Assembly (NCBI GenBank): GCA_020847315.1 | Contig: JADLCF010000250.1 | Coordinates: forward strand, 1 to 39,985 | DNA length: 39,985 nucleotides | Source: Bryobacterales bacterium | GTDB taxonomy: Bacteria; Acidobacteriota; Terriglobia; Bryobacterales; Bryobacteraceae | Reading direction: 5' to 3' | Shown: piece after piece, positions 1 through 9,314 of the stretch | Layout: each line of letters starts with the position of its first letter | How positions within the stretch are numbered: the stretch's first letter is position 1 | The notes under the pieces: model-generated | What the model was told of the DNA's origin: nothing | Seen by the model: only the letters and a program-made list of their open reading frames with translations | Databases searched by the model: none | Program-made: the position numbers and the translations under genes

Positions 1-2624
1 AGGCTTTCCTGGATTACTTCGCCTCCAAAGGCCACCGCATCGTTCCGAGCTCCTCGCTGGTGCCCGCGAACGACCCCACCCTGCTCTTCACGAACGCGGG
101 GATGAACCAGTTCAAGGACATCTTCCTTGGGCAGGAACGACGCGATTACGCGCGCGCGACCACGTCGCAGAAATGCGTCCGCGCCGGGGGGAAGCATAAT
201 GATCTGGAGAATGTCGGCCACACCCGCCGCCACCACACCTTCTTTGAGATGCTGGGTAATTTCTCCTTCGGCGATTACTTCAAGGAGCAGGCAATCGACT
301 TCGCGTGGGACCTGGTGACGAAGCGCTATGGCCTGCCGAAGGACCGGCTGTTCGTTACCGTGTTCCGGGAAGACGACGAGGCCGAAGAACTTTGGCAGCG
401 GGTGGCGGGCGTGCCCAAGAGCCGCATTTTCCGCCTCGATGAGAAAGACAATTTCTGGCAGATGGGCGAGACCGGCCCGTGCGGCCCGTGCTCCGAGATT
501 CACTACGATCTGGGCCCCGGCGCCGCGGAGCCGGGCCGTGAGCACGAGCAGTTCCCCGACGATGGCGGGGGCCGCGTTGTCGAAATCTGGAATCTGGTCT
601 TCATGCAGTTTGACCGGGACGAGACCGGCAAGCTTACGCCGCTGCCAAGGCCATCCATCGATACCGGGATGGGCCTGGAGCGCATGGCCGCCATTCTGCA
701 GGGGAAACTCTCCAATTACGAGACGGACCTCATCTTCCCGATCATGGAGGAAGCCGCGCGCCTGTTCGGCACGGAGCCCGGCGCGGATGCGCGCGTCGAT
801 CTTTCACTCCGCATCAATGCGGACCACGCCCGCGCCACCGCGTTTCTAATCAACGACGGCGTTGTGCCCGCAAATGAAGGCCGCGGCTATGTGTTGCGAA
901 AGATCATGCGGCGCGCCCTGCGTAATGCGCGTCTCGTGGGCGTGCAGGACCCGTATCTTCACAAGCTCACGGGTTTCGTGGCACAGCACATGGGCGGCGC
1001 CTACCCGGACATGCTCGAATCGATCGAGCGCGTCAGCCGCATCGTCAAGGAAGAGGAGCATCGATACGCAACCACGTTCCAACTCGCCGAGCGCGTCTTT
1101 CAGGACGAAGCGAAGCATGCCGTGGGCGGCGTGCTTCCCGGCGCGGCCGCCTTCAAGCTCTACGATACGTACGGCCTTGCGCTCGATGAGCAGGAAGAGA
1201 TGGCGCGTGAGATGGGTCTCTCGCTCGATGAGGCCGGCTTCCAGTCTGCGATGGAGGAGCAGCGAACCCGTGCGCGCGCCAGTTGGAAAAGCGCCGGCAA
1301 AACGCACATTTCGCCCGTGTATCAACAGATCCGGGATACCGGGGCTACGATCTTCCGTGGCTACGAGTCTTTCGAGGTACCAGCCGCCATGGTGGTCGCG
1401 CTCGTGGTGGACGGCGCGCGCGTGGATGCGCTCGCCGCGGGGGTAGAGGGCGAGGCAATTCTTTCGGAAACGCCGTTCTACGCGGAGACGGGCGGACAGG
1501 TGGGGGATCGCGGCGTGCTTTTCCATCCGGAAACGGGAGCGGCGCTGGCGGAGGTGCGCGGCACGTATCCGGCGGTGCCAGGCCTCAATGTGCATAAGAT
1601 CACCGCGCATGCCGCGATTCGCGAAGGGGACATCGTCGGAGCGCGCGTGGAAGCGCCACTGCGCGAAGCCACGATGCGCAACCATACGGCCACCCACCTA
1701 TTGCACGCGGCGCTGCGGGAAGTGCTCGGTAAGCATGTGAAGCAGGCGGGCTCCGTGGTGGACCCCTCGCGGCTGCGCTTCGATTTTTCCCACTACACGG
1801 CGATGGACCGCGCGGAGATCGAGGAAGTGGAGCGCCTCGCCAACCGGGAGATCCTCGCGAACATCGGCGTCGAAACCAAGGTGATGGACCTCGAATCCGC
1901 CGTCGCTACCGGCGCGATGGCGCTCTTCGGAGAGAAGTACGGGGATCGCGTCCGCGTGGTCGATATCCCTGGATTCAGCCGCGAACTCTGCGGTGGCACG
2001 CACGTGGCGCGCACCGGCAATATCGGGTTGTGCAAGGTGGTCTACGAAGGAAGCATCTCCGCGGGCACGCGACGGATTGAAGCGATCACCGGGTATGGCG
2101 CGCTCGACCGTTTCCGCAACGCGAGCGATTCGCTTTCCCGCGTGGCCCACGCCGTCCACGCATCGGAGCCGGAGCTGCTTGATCACGTGGAGCGGCTGAT
2201 GGCGCAGCAGAAAGCGCTCGAGCGGCAGATCGATCAGTTGAAGAGCAAGTTGGCGGGGTCCCAGGCCGAGGATGTGGAATCCAAGGTACGAACGGTTGGC
2301 GACACCAAGGTGCTTTCGGCCCGGGTGGATGGCCTTGAGCGCGCACAAATGCGCGAGCTTGCGGACAAACTCCGCAACAAGTGGCAGAACGCCGTGATCC
2401 TGCTCGCCGCCGCCGAGGATGGCAATGTGTCCTTGGTGTGCGCGGTCACCAGGAACCTCACGGCCAAGGTGCATGCCGGCAAACTCGTGGGGCAGGCGGC
2501 GCAGATCCTCGGTGGCAAAGGGGGAGGCAGGCCGGATCTGGCGGAAGCCGGGGGCAAGGACCCAAGCAGGATCGACGAAGCCCTGGGTGGGCTCTACCCC
2601 GCTGTGGAAGGGCTGTTGCAGTGA
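1..2624 (+). CDS. alaS: Alanine--tRNA ligase, 5' end outside the window
   Basis: Charges tRNA-Ala with alanine in the cytoplasm and hydrolyses mischarged Ser/Gly-tRNA-Ala. The reading frame is open from base 3 (AFLDYFASKGHRIVPSS...), which is the normal N-terminus of AlaRS minus roughly its first ten residues, so the start codon lies just upstream; the GTG at 60 is internal and not the start. Visible parts in order: class II catalytic core (TNAGMNQF, GRGYVLRKIMRRALR), the editing domain with zinc-binding HTATH near base 1683 and CGGTH near 1989, a coiled-coil stretch near 2160-2260, and the C-Ala tail with GGKGGGRPDLAEAGG near 2510. About 873 residues are visible, close to the family's usual ~880. 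The stop overlaps the next gene's GTG by 4 bp (GTGA), so translation is probably coupled. Confidence 0.97.
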   Translation, partial: AFLDYFASKGHRIVPSSSLVPANDPTLLFTNAGMNQFKDIFLGQERRDYARATTSQKCVRAGGKHNDLENVGHTRRHHTFFEMLGNFSFGDYFKEQAIDFAWDLVTKRYGLPKDRLFVTVFREDDEAEELWQRVAGVPKSRIFRLDEKDNFWQMGETGPCGPCSEIHYDLGPGAAEPGREHEQFPDDGGGRVVEIWNLVFMQFDRDETGKLTPLPRPSIDTGMGLERMAAILQGKLSNYETDLIFPIMEEAARLFGTEPGADARVDLSLRINADHARATAFLINDGVVPANEGRGYVLRKIMRRALRNARLVGVQDPYLHKLTGFVAQHMGGAYPDMLESIERVSRIVKEEEHRYATTFQLAERVFQDEAKHAVGGVLPGAAAFKLYDTYGLALDEQEEMAREMGLSLDEAGFQSAMEEQRTRARASWKSAGKTHISPVYQQIRDTGATIFRGYESFEVPAAMVVALVVDGARVDALAAGVEGEAILSETPFYAETGGQVGDRGVLFHPETGAALAEVRGTYPAVPGLNVHKITAHAAIREGDIVGARVEAPLREATMRNHTATHLLHAALREVLGKHVKQAGSVVDPSRLRFDFSHYTAMDRAEIEEVERLANREILANIGVETKVMDLESAVATGAMALFGEKYGDRVRVVDIPGFSRELCGGTHVARTGNIGLCKVVYEGSISAGTRRIEAITGYGALDRFRNASDSLSRVAHAVHASEPELLDHVERLMAQQKALERQIDQLKSKLAGSQAEDVESKVRTVGDTKVLSARVDGLERAQMRELADKLRNKWQNAVILLAAAEDGNVSLVCAVTRNLTAKVHAGKLVGQAAQILGGKGGGRPDLAEAGGKDPSRIDEALGGLYPAVEGLLQ

Positions 2625-3628
2625 GCGCGGTTCCCATCACTGAAGCGCCCGTGGTGATTGTGGGGGCGGGGCCGACGGGCCTTTCCTGCGGCATCGAGCT
2701 CAAGCGGCGAGGGATCGATTCCATCATCCTCGACAAGGGCTGCGTGGTGAATTCGATCTACCACTACCCGACGAACATGACGTTCTTCACGACGCCGGAA
2801 TTGCTCGAAATCGGGGGCATTCCGATGACGTCGATCAACGACAAGCCGCATCGCGTGGAGGCGCTCAAGTATTACCGCCGCGTGGCGGAGTATTTCGAAC
2901 TCGCGGTGCGGCAGTATGAACGGGTCGATCGCGTGAGTGGTGGCGACGGCGCGTTCCTCGTGGAGACCACCCGCCACGGAACGGAGCGCCAGGCTTACCG
3001 CGCGAAGAAGGTGATTCTCGCGACAGGCTACTACGACATCCCGAACCTGCTGAATGTGCCGGGCGAAGAACTGCCCAAGGTGCTGCACTATTACAAGGAA
3101 GCGCACCCGTATTACGATCACGATGTGCTCGTGGTGGGCGCGAAGAACTCGGCGGCGATCGCGGCGCTCGAACTTTTCTGGACCGGCGCGCGCGTCACGC
3201 TGGTTCATCGGGGAGATCGCATCTCGGATTCCGTGAAGTATTGGATCAAGCCCAACATTGAGAACCGCATCAAGAGCGGAGAGATCAGGGGTTTCTTCAA
3301 CTCGACGGTGAAAGAGATTCGCGAAACCGAAGTGGTGCTCGCGACGCCGGAGGGAGAGGCCACTCTTCGCAACGACTTTGTCATGGCGTTGATCGGCTAC
3401 CAGCCCGATCTGCGGTTTCTCGCTTCGGTGGGAATCACGCTCGACCCGGACACGAACAAACCGCGCCTTAACGAGTCCACGTTTGAATCGGAGACGCCTG
3501 GAATTTACCTCGCGGGAGTGCTGGTGGCGGGGATGCACACGAACGAAATTTTCATTGAGAACGGGCGCTTCCACGGCGCGCAGATCGCCGCGGATATTGC
3601 CGCCAAGTGCGCCGTTGACGTGGCCTGA
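2621..3628 (+). CDS. ypdA: YpdA-family FAD-dependent bacillithiol-disulfide reductase
   Basis: Predicted flavoprotein of the thioredoxin-reductase fold, 335 residues, the normal size for YpdA (Bdr), which in bacillithiol-using bacteria reduces oxidised bacillithiol with NADPH. The start is taken as GTG 2621, overlapping the alaS stop in GTGA; the frame is open further upstream only because it runs inside alaS. The N-terminal dinucleotide fold is VIVGAGPTGLSCG (about residues 12-24); the family signature region NSIYHYPTNMTFFTTPELLEIGG follows; a second nucleotide-binding fold is VVVGAKNSAAIAALEL near residue 170; the C-terminal GIYLAGVLVAG and the HTNEIFIENGRFHG segment close the FAD site. There is no CxxC redox pair, as is normal for this family. 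It ends 3 bp from the convergent stop of the GT2 gene. Assignment to YpdA rather than to a generic ferredoxin/thioredoxin reductase rests on the MTFFTTPELLEIGG motif. Confidence 0.88.
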   Translation: MSAVPITEAPVVIVGAGPTGLSCGIELKRRGIDSIILDKGCVVNSIYHYPTNMTFFTTPELLEIGGIPMTSINDKPHRVEALKYYRRVAEYFELAVRQYERVDRVSGGDGAFLVETTRHGTERQAYRAKKVILATGYYDIPNLLNVPGEELPKVLHYYKEAHPYYDHDVLVVGAKNSAAIAALELFWTGARVTLVHRGDRISDSVKYWIKPNIENRIKSGEIRGFFNSTVKEIRETEVVLATPEGEATLRNDFVMALIGYQPDLRFLASVGITLDPDTNKPRLNESTFESETPGIYLAGVLVAGMHTNEIFIENGRFHGAQIAADIAAKCAVDVA

Positions 3629-3631
3629 CGG

Positions 3632-5908
3632 TTAAGAGCCGGCCGCCGCGCCGTTCCACCGGCGCAGTTCCACGCGCTGCACGCGAAGGCCGCTGAAACC
3701 CACGTTCGTCAAGGTCAGGCAAAGCGGCGCATCGCTTTGCTCAAGGCGAACGGAAGCGGAGAGAATCGCCCATCGTGTTCCTCCGAAATGGCTTCCTCCG
3801 AAGGCGGTGGCGATGAGCGGAACTCCTTCCGCCGTGTTGAGAGCCAGCTCGCAGACGGCATCCGATTCGCGCGGGGGCTCGTCGAGCCCGGCGAAGAGGT
3901 CCAGCCGGTATTCGCCGGTTTCGCGCGCGCTGCCAATGGTGGCCTTCAGCGACTGCCCGCCATCCGCCGGAAGATTCCAGAAGCAGCGTTCGTAAACGGG
4001 ATCGCGCCACCGGATTGCGCCCCTGGAGGGCGACATCCGTTCCGCCGGGACGCACTCGATCAATGGGCAGCGCGCTTGAGGCGCGGTGGCTGCATCGCGG
4101 ATGTGCTCGGCGATTTTGGAGAATTCCACCGTGTCTGTCGACTCGAGCTTCGCAACTTTGAAGCGGGGGTCGGCCCCGATGAGGAGCGCATCCTCGCTTT
4201 CGGCGCTAACGATGAGCAAAGAGGCTCCAGACCGCACGGCCAGTTCCTGCATCTTGCGCCAGAAGCCGATGGGGCGATTCGCATTCTCCGCGCATGGAAC
4301 AGTGTGAAAAAAAACGCCGCGGCGCGAGTCGAGCAAAGCCGCCGGGCCTTCGCGAAGCACATTCGCGCGGAAGCCTTCCCGTGCGAGCGCCTCGCCCAGG
4401 GGCGCGCCTTCCATGAACAGAGCCACGCTTCCCGGTGAAGGCGCTTCGGCGCGTGGGAACGGCAGGAAGGGTTCGCGCGGCTGCGCGAGCAGCTCCGGCG
4501 ATATCGGGCGAGGAGCGGCGAGAATCGCCTTGGCCGCGCCGGCCAGCAACCCGTGCATGCACTGCTTCTCGATGCGAAGGAACCCCACGAATGAAACCCT
4601 GCGATAGAGCCACCAATCGATGGGATCGCGGAGGCGGTGGCGCGCATGCTCCAGGAATGTGCGCGAGAGGAACGGCAGCGCGCTCGATGCCGCCGGCCGG
4701 TTGCGGAATCCGCAATAGATGGAATCGCGGACCATCACCTTCCAGTTGAGGTCGAACTCATCGCGTCGGTTCAGGCTCGGTTGGCTGCCGTGGTGGACGA
4801 TGGCGAGCGGGCGATGCCGCGCGCGCATGCCCTGCCGCGCCATTTTCATCACGACGTTCGATTCGTCGTGCGTGTAGGGGATCTGTTCGTCGAAGCCGCC
4901 GACGGCGAGCAGCGCATCGCGGCGGAAGAAGCAGTTGTTGCCGGTGACCGTGTTCCAGAGTCCATCTGCCCCGCGATGGTGGCTGCCTGGTTTCGGCCGG
5001 ATCGGCCACGGGTATGCCGTCTCCGTGAGCAAGCCGTTCGAGAACTCCACGGTCTCATCGCGAAAGCGGTAACTCAGCCCGCCCACGGCAGTGGTGAGCG
5101 GATCGTCAAATGCGGGGAGCGCCTCCAGCATCCAATCGGGGTGCGCGAAAGAATCGTCGTCGAGAAACGCGACGATCTCCCCCTCCGCCGCGGCGATGCC
5201 CAGATTGCGGGAGATGCAGAGATTCGCCAGCGGATTTCGCCGCGCCTTGATCTCGCCGGGAAATCTCGCGAGCACCGCGTCGGTATCGTCCGTGGATGGG
5301 CCGTTTACCACAATCACTTCGAATCGCGGATAGCGTTGAAGACGCAACTGCCGCAAGCAGCTCTCAAGATGGGCGGCGCGGTTCAAGGTGCAGATCACCA
5401 CGCTCACGGTGGCGCTCTCGCCCGTGCGCGGCCGGCGGGCGGCGCGGCCGAACCCGGCAAGCATTTGCGCAAGGACGTCCGGGGATGCATCCTCGCCGGG
5501 AAGCGGCCATCCCTCCGCATGAGTGAAACCCATCCGCCGCAGGCCCTCGGCCGCGAACGCATCCATGCCCCAAACGTGTTCGAAGCTATCCGTGAGGGAG
5601 GGCAACTGCTCCCCTCCCGCACCCGCAAACACCGCCGGTTCGCAAAGCAACGCGCGGATGCCGGGGAAGCGCTCCGCAAGATGGATATCGGGTGATTCGC
5701 GGCTGTAAAGCCAAACCAGGATGTCTTCAGGATCGTCAACGAACGCCAGCTCGCTTAGCGGCATGGTGACCGGATGCAGCGCGGCGCTTTCATCCGCGTA
5801 CAACCGGCAAGCGATCTTGCGCTCCAGACAATGTGCGGCCAACCGGAGCAGGGAACGCGCCGCGGGACTGGATGCCCGTGCGTAGTCGAGGACGAGATGC
5901 AGCGTCAT
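3632..5908 (-). CDS. Large GT2-family glycosyltransferase with extra N- and C-terminal regions
   Basis: A 758-residue protein with a family 2 glycosyltransferase core at about residues 165-400: TVSVVICTLNRAAHLESCL begins the nucleotide-sugar fold, VIVVNGPSTDDTDAVL carries the first acidic site, and FLDDDSFAHPDWM holds the DxD-type metal-binding motif. The first ~160 residues resemble a degenerate sugar-binding fold; the last ~280 residues are not recognised and include a beta-rich tail (GEYRLDLFAGLDEPPRESDA). No transmembrane segment is evident, so it is probably cytoplasmic, with an undiphospholipid or nascent glycan as acceptor by inference. ATG 5908 overlaps the preceding gene's TGA by 4 bp, so it is the last member of the lysS-to-glycosyltransferase run. 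The likely role is surface polysaccharide or glycan assembly; the sugar cannot be told from sequence. Confidence 0.85.
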   Translation of the reverse strand: MTLHLVLDYARASSPAARSLLRLAAHCLERKIACRLYADESAALHPVTMPLSELAFVDDPEDILVWLYSRESPDIHLAERFPGIRALLCEPAVFAGAGGEQLPSLTDSFEHVWGMDAFAAEGLRRMGFTHAEGWPLPGEDASPDVLAQMLAGFGRAARRPRTGESATVSVVICTLNRAAHLESCLRQLRLQRYPRFEVIVVNGPSTDDTDAVLARFPGEIKARRNPLANLCISRNLGIAAAEGEIVAFLDDDSFAHPDWMLEALPAFDDPLTTAVGGLSYRFRDETVEFSNGLLTETAYPWPIRPKPGSHHRGADGLWNTVTGNNCFFRRDALLAVGGFDEQIPYTHDESNVVMKMARQGMRARHRPLAIVHHGSQPSLNRRDEFDLNWKVMVRDSIYCGFRNRPAASSALPFLSRTFLEHARHRLRDPIDWWLYRRVSFVGFLRIEKQCMHGLLAGAAKAILAAPRPISPELLAQPREPFLPFPRAEAPSPGSVALFMEGAPLGEALAREGFRANVLREGPAALLDSRRGVFFHTVPCAENANRPIGFWRKMQELAVRSGASLLIVSAESEDALLIGADPRFKVAKLESTDTVEFSKIAEHIRDAATAPQARCPLIECVPAERMSPSRGAIRWRDPVYERCFWNLPADGGQSLKATIGSARETGEYRLDLFAGLDEPPRESDAVCELALNTAEGVPLIATAFGGSHFGGTRWAILSASVRLEQSDAPLCLTLTNVGFSGLRVQRVELRRWNGAAAGS

Positions 5909-6267
5909 CGCGGAGAATCCGCGCGGGGGTTGCGCGCATCCGGCAGGCGGGTCTCCATCGTTTCCAGGACGGATTCCATGGCGCGGGCAACCGCCACCGT
6001 GTTCGCGGCATGCTGTTGCACGGGCCGCGTATACCAGGGGAGCAGCGCATGGATTACTCGCATCGCCACGCTCAGGTGCATGGGGTAATTCGCGGGCAGC
6101 ATGCCCACTTGTCCGGCGCTCTCTTCGAGATTCCGGATGGCCTTGCGCAGCGCGTGCCAGGCTTCTCCGCCGCCAAGGCTAGGAGGCCGTGCGGACGTCA
6201 CGGCATCCCCTGCTTGCGGGATGTGAAGCTTGAGGCGGATCTCGTCTAGAAGCTCGTTCGGTTCCAT
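5905..6267 (-). CDS. Small protein of unknown function inside the glycosyltransferase run
   Basis: A 120-residue protein that I do not recognise. It is predicted mostly helical, with no signal peptide and no clear membrane segment; recognisable stretches are WHALRKAIRNLEESAGQVG, MHLSVAMRVIHALLPWYTRP and VAVARAMESVLETMETRLP. ATG 6267 is followed by a frame with the same GC-rich third-position bias as its neighbours, its stop overlaps the start of the downstream GT2 gene (ATGA), and 24 bp separate it from the upstream GT4 gene, so it is very probably a real co-translated gene. Similar short proteins occur beside O-antigen and capsule glycosyltransferases in Acidobacteriota; a helper role in glycan assembly is inference from context only. 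Confidence 0.75.
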   Translation of the reverse strand: MEPNELLDEIRLKLHIPQAGDAVTSARPPSLGGGEAWHALRKAIRNLEESAGQVGMLPANYPMHLSVAMRVIHALLPWYTRPVQQHAANTVAVARAMESVLETMETRLPDARNPRADSPR

Positions 6268-6291
6268 CGCTTAGCCTCTACGTTCGCGGAG

Positions 6292-7404
6292 CTATCCGGT
6301 AATTCTCTCAAAGAAACGAAGGCTCTTCAGCGCGGCATTGCGCCAGGTGAAGTGGTTGACGTGCGCCCGCCCGGCCTCCGCCAGTTCCCGGCGGAGCGCG
6401 TCCCCCGCGATCAGGCGCGCAAACGCGTGGGTGAGCTCCGATTCGCTCAACGGATCGGCGTACACCGCGCCCGGCCCGCAGACCTCGGGAAGGGAAGACA
6501 CTCTCGACGTGAGCACTGGCGCCCCCGCAGCCAACGCCTGCGCCGGGGGCAGCCCGAAGCCCTCGTACAGCGACGGATACACGAAAAACTTCGCGGCGCG
6601 AAAGAGGCCGGGCAAGTCCCGCTCCGGCACGTAACCCAGGTAGCGGAGGGATGCGCCGCCTTGGCGAATGCGCTCCACCGTGGATTGCTGCTCCCAGCCG
6701 ACAGGGCCGGCGAGAATCAGTTGCCAATCCTCCCGCTCCGTCTCGCTTAGCGCCATCCAGGCATCGAGCATCCTTGGAACGTTCTTGCGCGGTTCAATCG
6801 TGCCCAGGTAGAGTGCGAAATTCGCGGGCAGCCGGTAGGCGGCGCGCACTCGCGCGGCTTCTGCATCCGGGACGTCGAAATAGCTTGGCGCGATACCGTT
6901 GGGGATCACTTCCACCTTCCCCTCATCGAGGCGCAGCAGGCGGCAGGCATCGTCCTTGGTCGCTTGCGAAACGGCGATCAGCCCCCGCGCTTGCGGGTAG
7001 ACGCGTTCGGCAAACGCCTTATTGGCGCGCACATTGCCGGGCGTGTGCGTCTCCGGCACCAGCCAGACGGTCATGTCATGGATCGTCGTCGAAATGGGAA
7101 CCCTCGTTGGCGGCTGATGCAGGTGAATCGAGATGTGGAAGAGATCGGCGCGAGGCGCAAGCAGGTTGCGCGCGGCAACCGGAGCCTTGTTGAACGCATG
7201 CACATAGGCCAGACGCAGCCACGTGTTCAGGCGCGGTAGCGGTGACCGTTCATGGTCGAGCGTTTCCGGCAGATCCAGATACGGGAAACAGGAAATCCGA
7301 TGAGGTGAGCCAGCCTCGCGCAACGCCTTCACCCATTCGTAAAGGGCGGTTTTCACACCCGCGCTACGCAAAAGAAACGGGAAGGCATCGATGGCGATTC
7401 TCAT
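6292..7404 (-). CDS. GT4-family glycosyltransferase
   Basis: A 370-residue retaining glycosyltransferase with the two-domain GT-B fold. The N-terminal acceptor domain begins MRIAIDAFPFLLRSAGVKTALYEW; the C-terminal nucleotide-sugar domain shows LYLGTIEPRKNVPRMLDAW near residue 195 and FFVYPSLYEGFGLPPAQALAAGAPVL near residue 270. The family's E-x7-E motif appears as EGFGLPPAQ, with glutamine where the second glutamate normally sits. No membrane segment is evident. ATG 7404 overlaps the GT39 stop in ATGA, so the two are probably coupled. The likely job is adding a hexose or mannose-type sugar during surface glycan synthesis; donor and acceptor are unknown. Confidence 0.9.
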   Translation of the reverse strand: MRIAIDAFPFLLRSAGVKTALYEWVKALREAGSPHRISCFPYLDLPETLDHERSPLPRLNTWLRLAYVHAFNKAPVAARNLLAPRADLFHISIHLHQPPTRVPISTTIHDMTVWLVPETHTPGNVRANKAFAERVYPQARGLIAVSQATKDDACRLLRLDEGKVEVIPNGIAPSYFDVPDAEAARVRAAYRLPANFALYLGTIEPRKNVPRMLDAWMALSETEREDWQLILAGPVGWEQQSTVERIRQGGASLRYLGYVPERDLPGLFRAAKFFVYPSLYEGFGLPPAQALAAGAPVLTSRVSSLPEVCGPGAVYADPLSESELTHAFARLIAGDALRRELAEAGRAHVNHFTWRNAALKSLRFFERITG

Positions 7405-9278
7405 GGGAGCACGCGCCCGCCGGGTTGGCCTTTCCGCTGAAGCGGCTGATTCGTGAACAGAAATTTGCCGCCGCTTTCGCTCACTTCGTGCAGATGCTCC
7501 TTGCCCACGATCTCCTCGATCGCGGGTACCCTGGGCGCGGCCACAACGATGTAGTACCGCTGCGCGGCTCTCCAGCGCGCGGCGAACTCCGCGTTGCCGA
7601 TGAAGACGTTCGGAGCGCCGGGCTCGTAGCTTCCATACTCGAGGTTGTTGATGCGCCCGTTCAGCAGCAGAACGCGCTCGTCGGCATAGAAGGCCACGGA
7701 GCTGAAGGCGTAGAATTGGTCGTCGAATACGAGTTCGCCGGGCGGGGCGGCATCGTAGGCGGCGGCGAGGCTTCGCGTGGAGAGGTAGGGGTCAAAAACG
7801 GTGAGCGCCAGGCGGGCCGCGGAGAAGAACATCACCATCGCCGCCGCGATCACCAGGACGGAGCGGTAGCCGCGGAAGAGGAAGGCCCCGGCCGCGCCCG
7901 CGAGCATGGCCACTCCCGCGACCGCGAGCGGCAGCGTGAGATACGCGAAGGATTCCACCGTGAGGTCTTCGAGATGCCCAAGCGCCAGCGTATAGGCCTC
8001 GGGATTGGAACTGAGGGCTCCCGCGATATCGCCCTGCGCGGGAACGCTCCACACCCTGGCAAGGAGATAGACGATGGCCGCCAACGCCAGCGAGAAAATC
8101 ACGCCCGTGCCGATGCGAGCGATGCGGTTCCAGGCCGCGATCGATTTCGGCTCCCGCCGGGCCATGGCGCAGGCAACCAGGATCGCGAAGGCCGGGTAAG
8201 CCGGCATCGTGTAGTATTCCTGCGTCGTCGAAAGAGTGAAGAAGAACAGGACGAACGCGATGGTACAAAGACAAAGCAGGCGCGTCCGGGACGCGCGGTT
8301 CGTACCATGGAAACCCAGTTTGGCTACACCAGGCAAATAGGCCGTCCAGGGGAAAACCCACAGCAGGTGATAGAGCCAGAACTGCACGCGCGGCACGGTG
8401 TTGTAGTCGCGCGGATAGCGTAGGTTCAGAAAGCGCAGCAGATGTTCGTTGAAGAAGTAGAACCAGAAAAAACCCCGGTATTGGCCCGCTTCGGCGTGCA
8501 TCGTGAAATCGAACAGGGGCGGGTTGGCCAGCATGGCCAGGACGTGCCAGGGCGCGGCGACGGCAACGGCGATTCCGGCGCACTCGGGAATGTGAAGGCG
8601 CTTCCACATTTCCAGCCGAAGAATCTGCTTCGTCGCCAGCAGGTAGAAGAAGATAGCGCCCACCGGGACGACGCAGGCCAGCAAGCCCTTGATCAGCGTG
8701 CCGATGCCCAGGCACAGCCCCATCAACATCGCCCAGGCGCGTGGGTTCACTTCCTCTGGCTCCATCATGCGCAGGAAGCAGCCAAGCGCGAGGAGGATCG
8801 CGAGCGTCAGCATGCCGTCGGAGATCATCACGCGGGTGAAGAGAAAGAGGCCTACGCACGTGGTGATCACGAGGCCGCTGTAGAGGCCCACTTGGGCGTC
8901 GAAAGCCCATCGGGCGATCCTCGCCGTGGCGAAACAGAGCAGAATCGCCGCCAGCGCCACCGGGATGCGGGCGCTCCAATCGTGGACCCCAAAGACAGCG
9001 AAGCTCATCGCCATCAGCCAGTACTTGAAGGGCGGCTTTTCGAGATAGGCGATGCCGTTGATATGCGGCGTCACCCAATCGCCGGAGCGCAGTATATCCC
9101 TCGCGATCACCGCCTGCACCGAATCGACGTCGTCCATCAGATAGGGTGGAGCGGCAATACCAACGCCAAAGATGGCGAGCGCGAAGAGCAGCACCACCCA
9201 CTCCGGACGGTGGAACAGCAGGCGCTGCAATGGGCCGGTGGGTGGAAGCGCTTCGGTGGGTGTGGCTAGCGCCGCCAT
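7401..9278 (-). CDS. GT39 (ArnT/PMT_2-like) integral membrane glycosyltransferase
   Basis: A 625-residue multi-pass membrane protein of the PMT_2/ArnT class, which transfers sugars from polyprenyl-phosphate carriers to lipid or protein acceptors on the outer side of the cytoplasmic membrane. The first helix (VVLLFALAIFGVGIAAPPYL) leads into the conserved periplasmic loop with acidic pair MDDVDS, then GDWVTPHINGIAYLEKPPFKYWLMA, the typical substrate-loop sequence; about ten further hydrophobic segments follow to near residue 480, then a soluble C-terminal domain of ~130 residues. Length fits the family. Thirty-six bases separate it from the LolC/E-type gene upstream, and its stop overlaps the GT4 start. 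ArnT itself (aminoarabinose to lipid A) is only one possibility; lipid, glycan or protein acceptors remain open. Confidence 0.9.
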   Translation of the reverse strand: MAALATPTEALPPTGPLQRLLFHRPEWVVLLFALAIFGVGIAAPPYLMDDVDSVQAVIARDILRSGDWVTPHINGIAYLEKPPFKYWLMAMSFAVFGVHDWSARIPVALAAILLCFATARIARWAFDAQVGLYSGLVITTCVGLFLFTRVMISDGMLTLAILLALGCFLRMMEPEEVNPRAWAMLMGLCLGIGTLIKGLLACVVPVGAIFFYLLATKQILRLEMWKRLHIPECAGIAVAVAAPWHVLAMLANPPLFDFTMHAEAGQYRGFFWFYFFNEHLLRFLNLRYPRDYNTVPRVQFWLYHLLWVFPWTAYLPGVAKLGFHGTNRASRTRLLCLCTIAFVLFFFTLSTTQEYYTMPAYPAFAILVACAMARREPKSIAAWNRIARIGTGVIFSLALAAIVYLLARVWSVPAQGDIAGALSSNPEAYTLALGHLEDLTVESFAYLTLPLAVAGVAMLAGAAGAFLFRGYRSVLVIAAAMVMFFSAARLALTVFDPYLSTRSLAAAYDAAPPGELVFDDQFYAFSSVAFYADERVLLLNGRINNLEYGSYEPGAPNVFIGNAEFAARWRAAQRYYIVVAAPRVPAIEEIVGKEHLHEVSESGGKFLFTNQPLQRKGQPGGRVLP

Positions 9279-9314
9279 GCGATGGCTCCTTCCGCGGGCG
9301 GCAGCTGCGTGTGT

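Noticed and set aside
846-1697. Minus-strand open frame of 283 codons inside alaS
   Set aside because: It is the antisense of alaS, Arg/His-rich, without family motifs.
2381-2620. Upstream extension of the ypdA frame
   Set aside because: It runs within alaS in another frame; GTG 2621 with the GTGA overlap is the proper start.
7242-8423. Plus-strand 393-codon frame
   Set aside because: Antisense of the GT4/GT39 genes, low-complexity Arg/Glu/Gly content.
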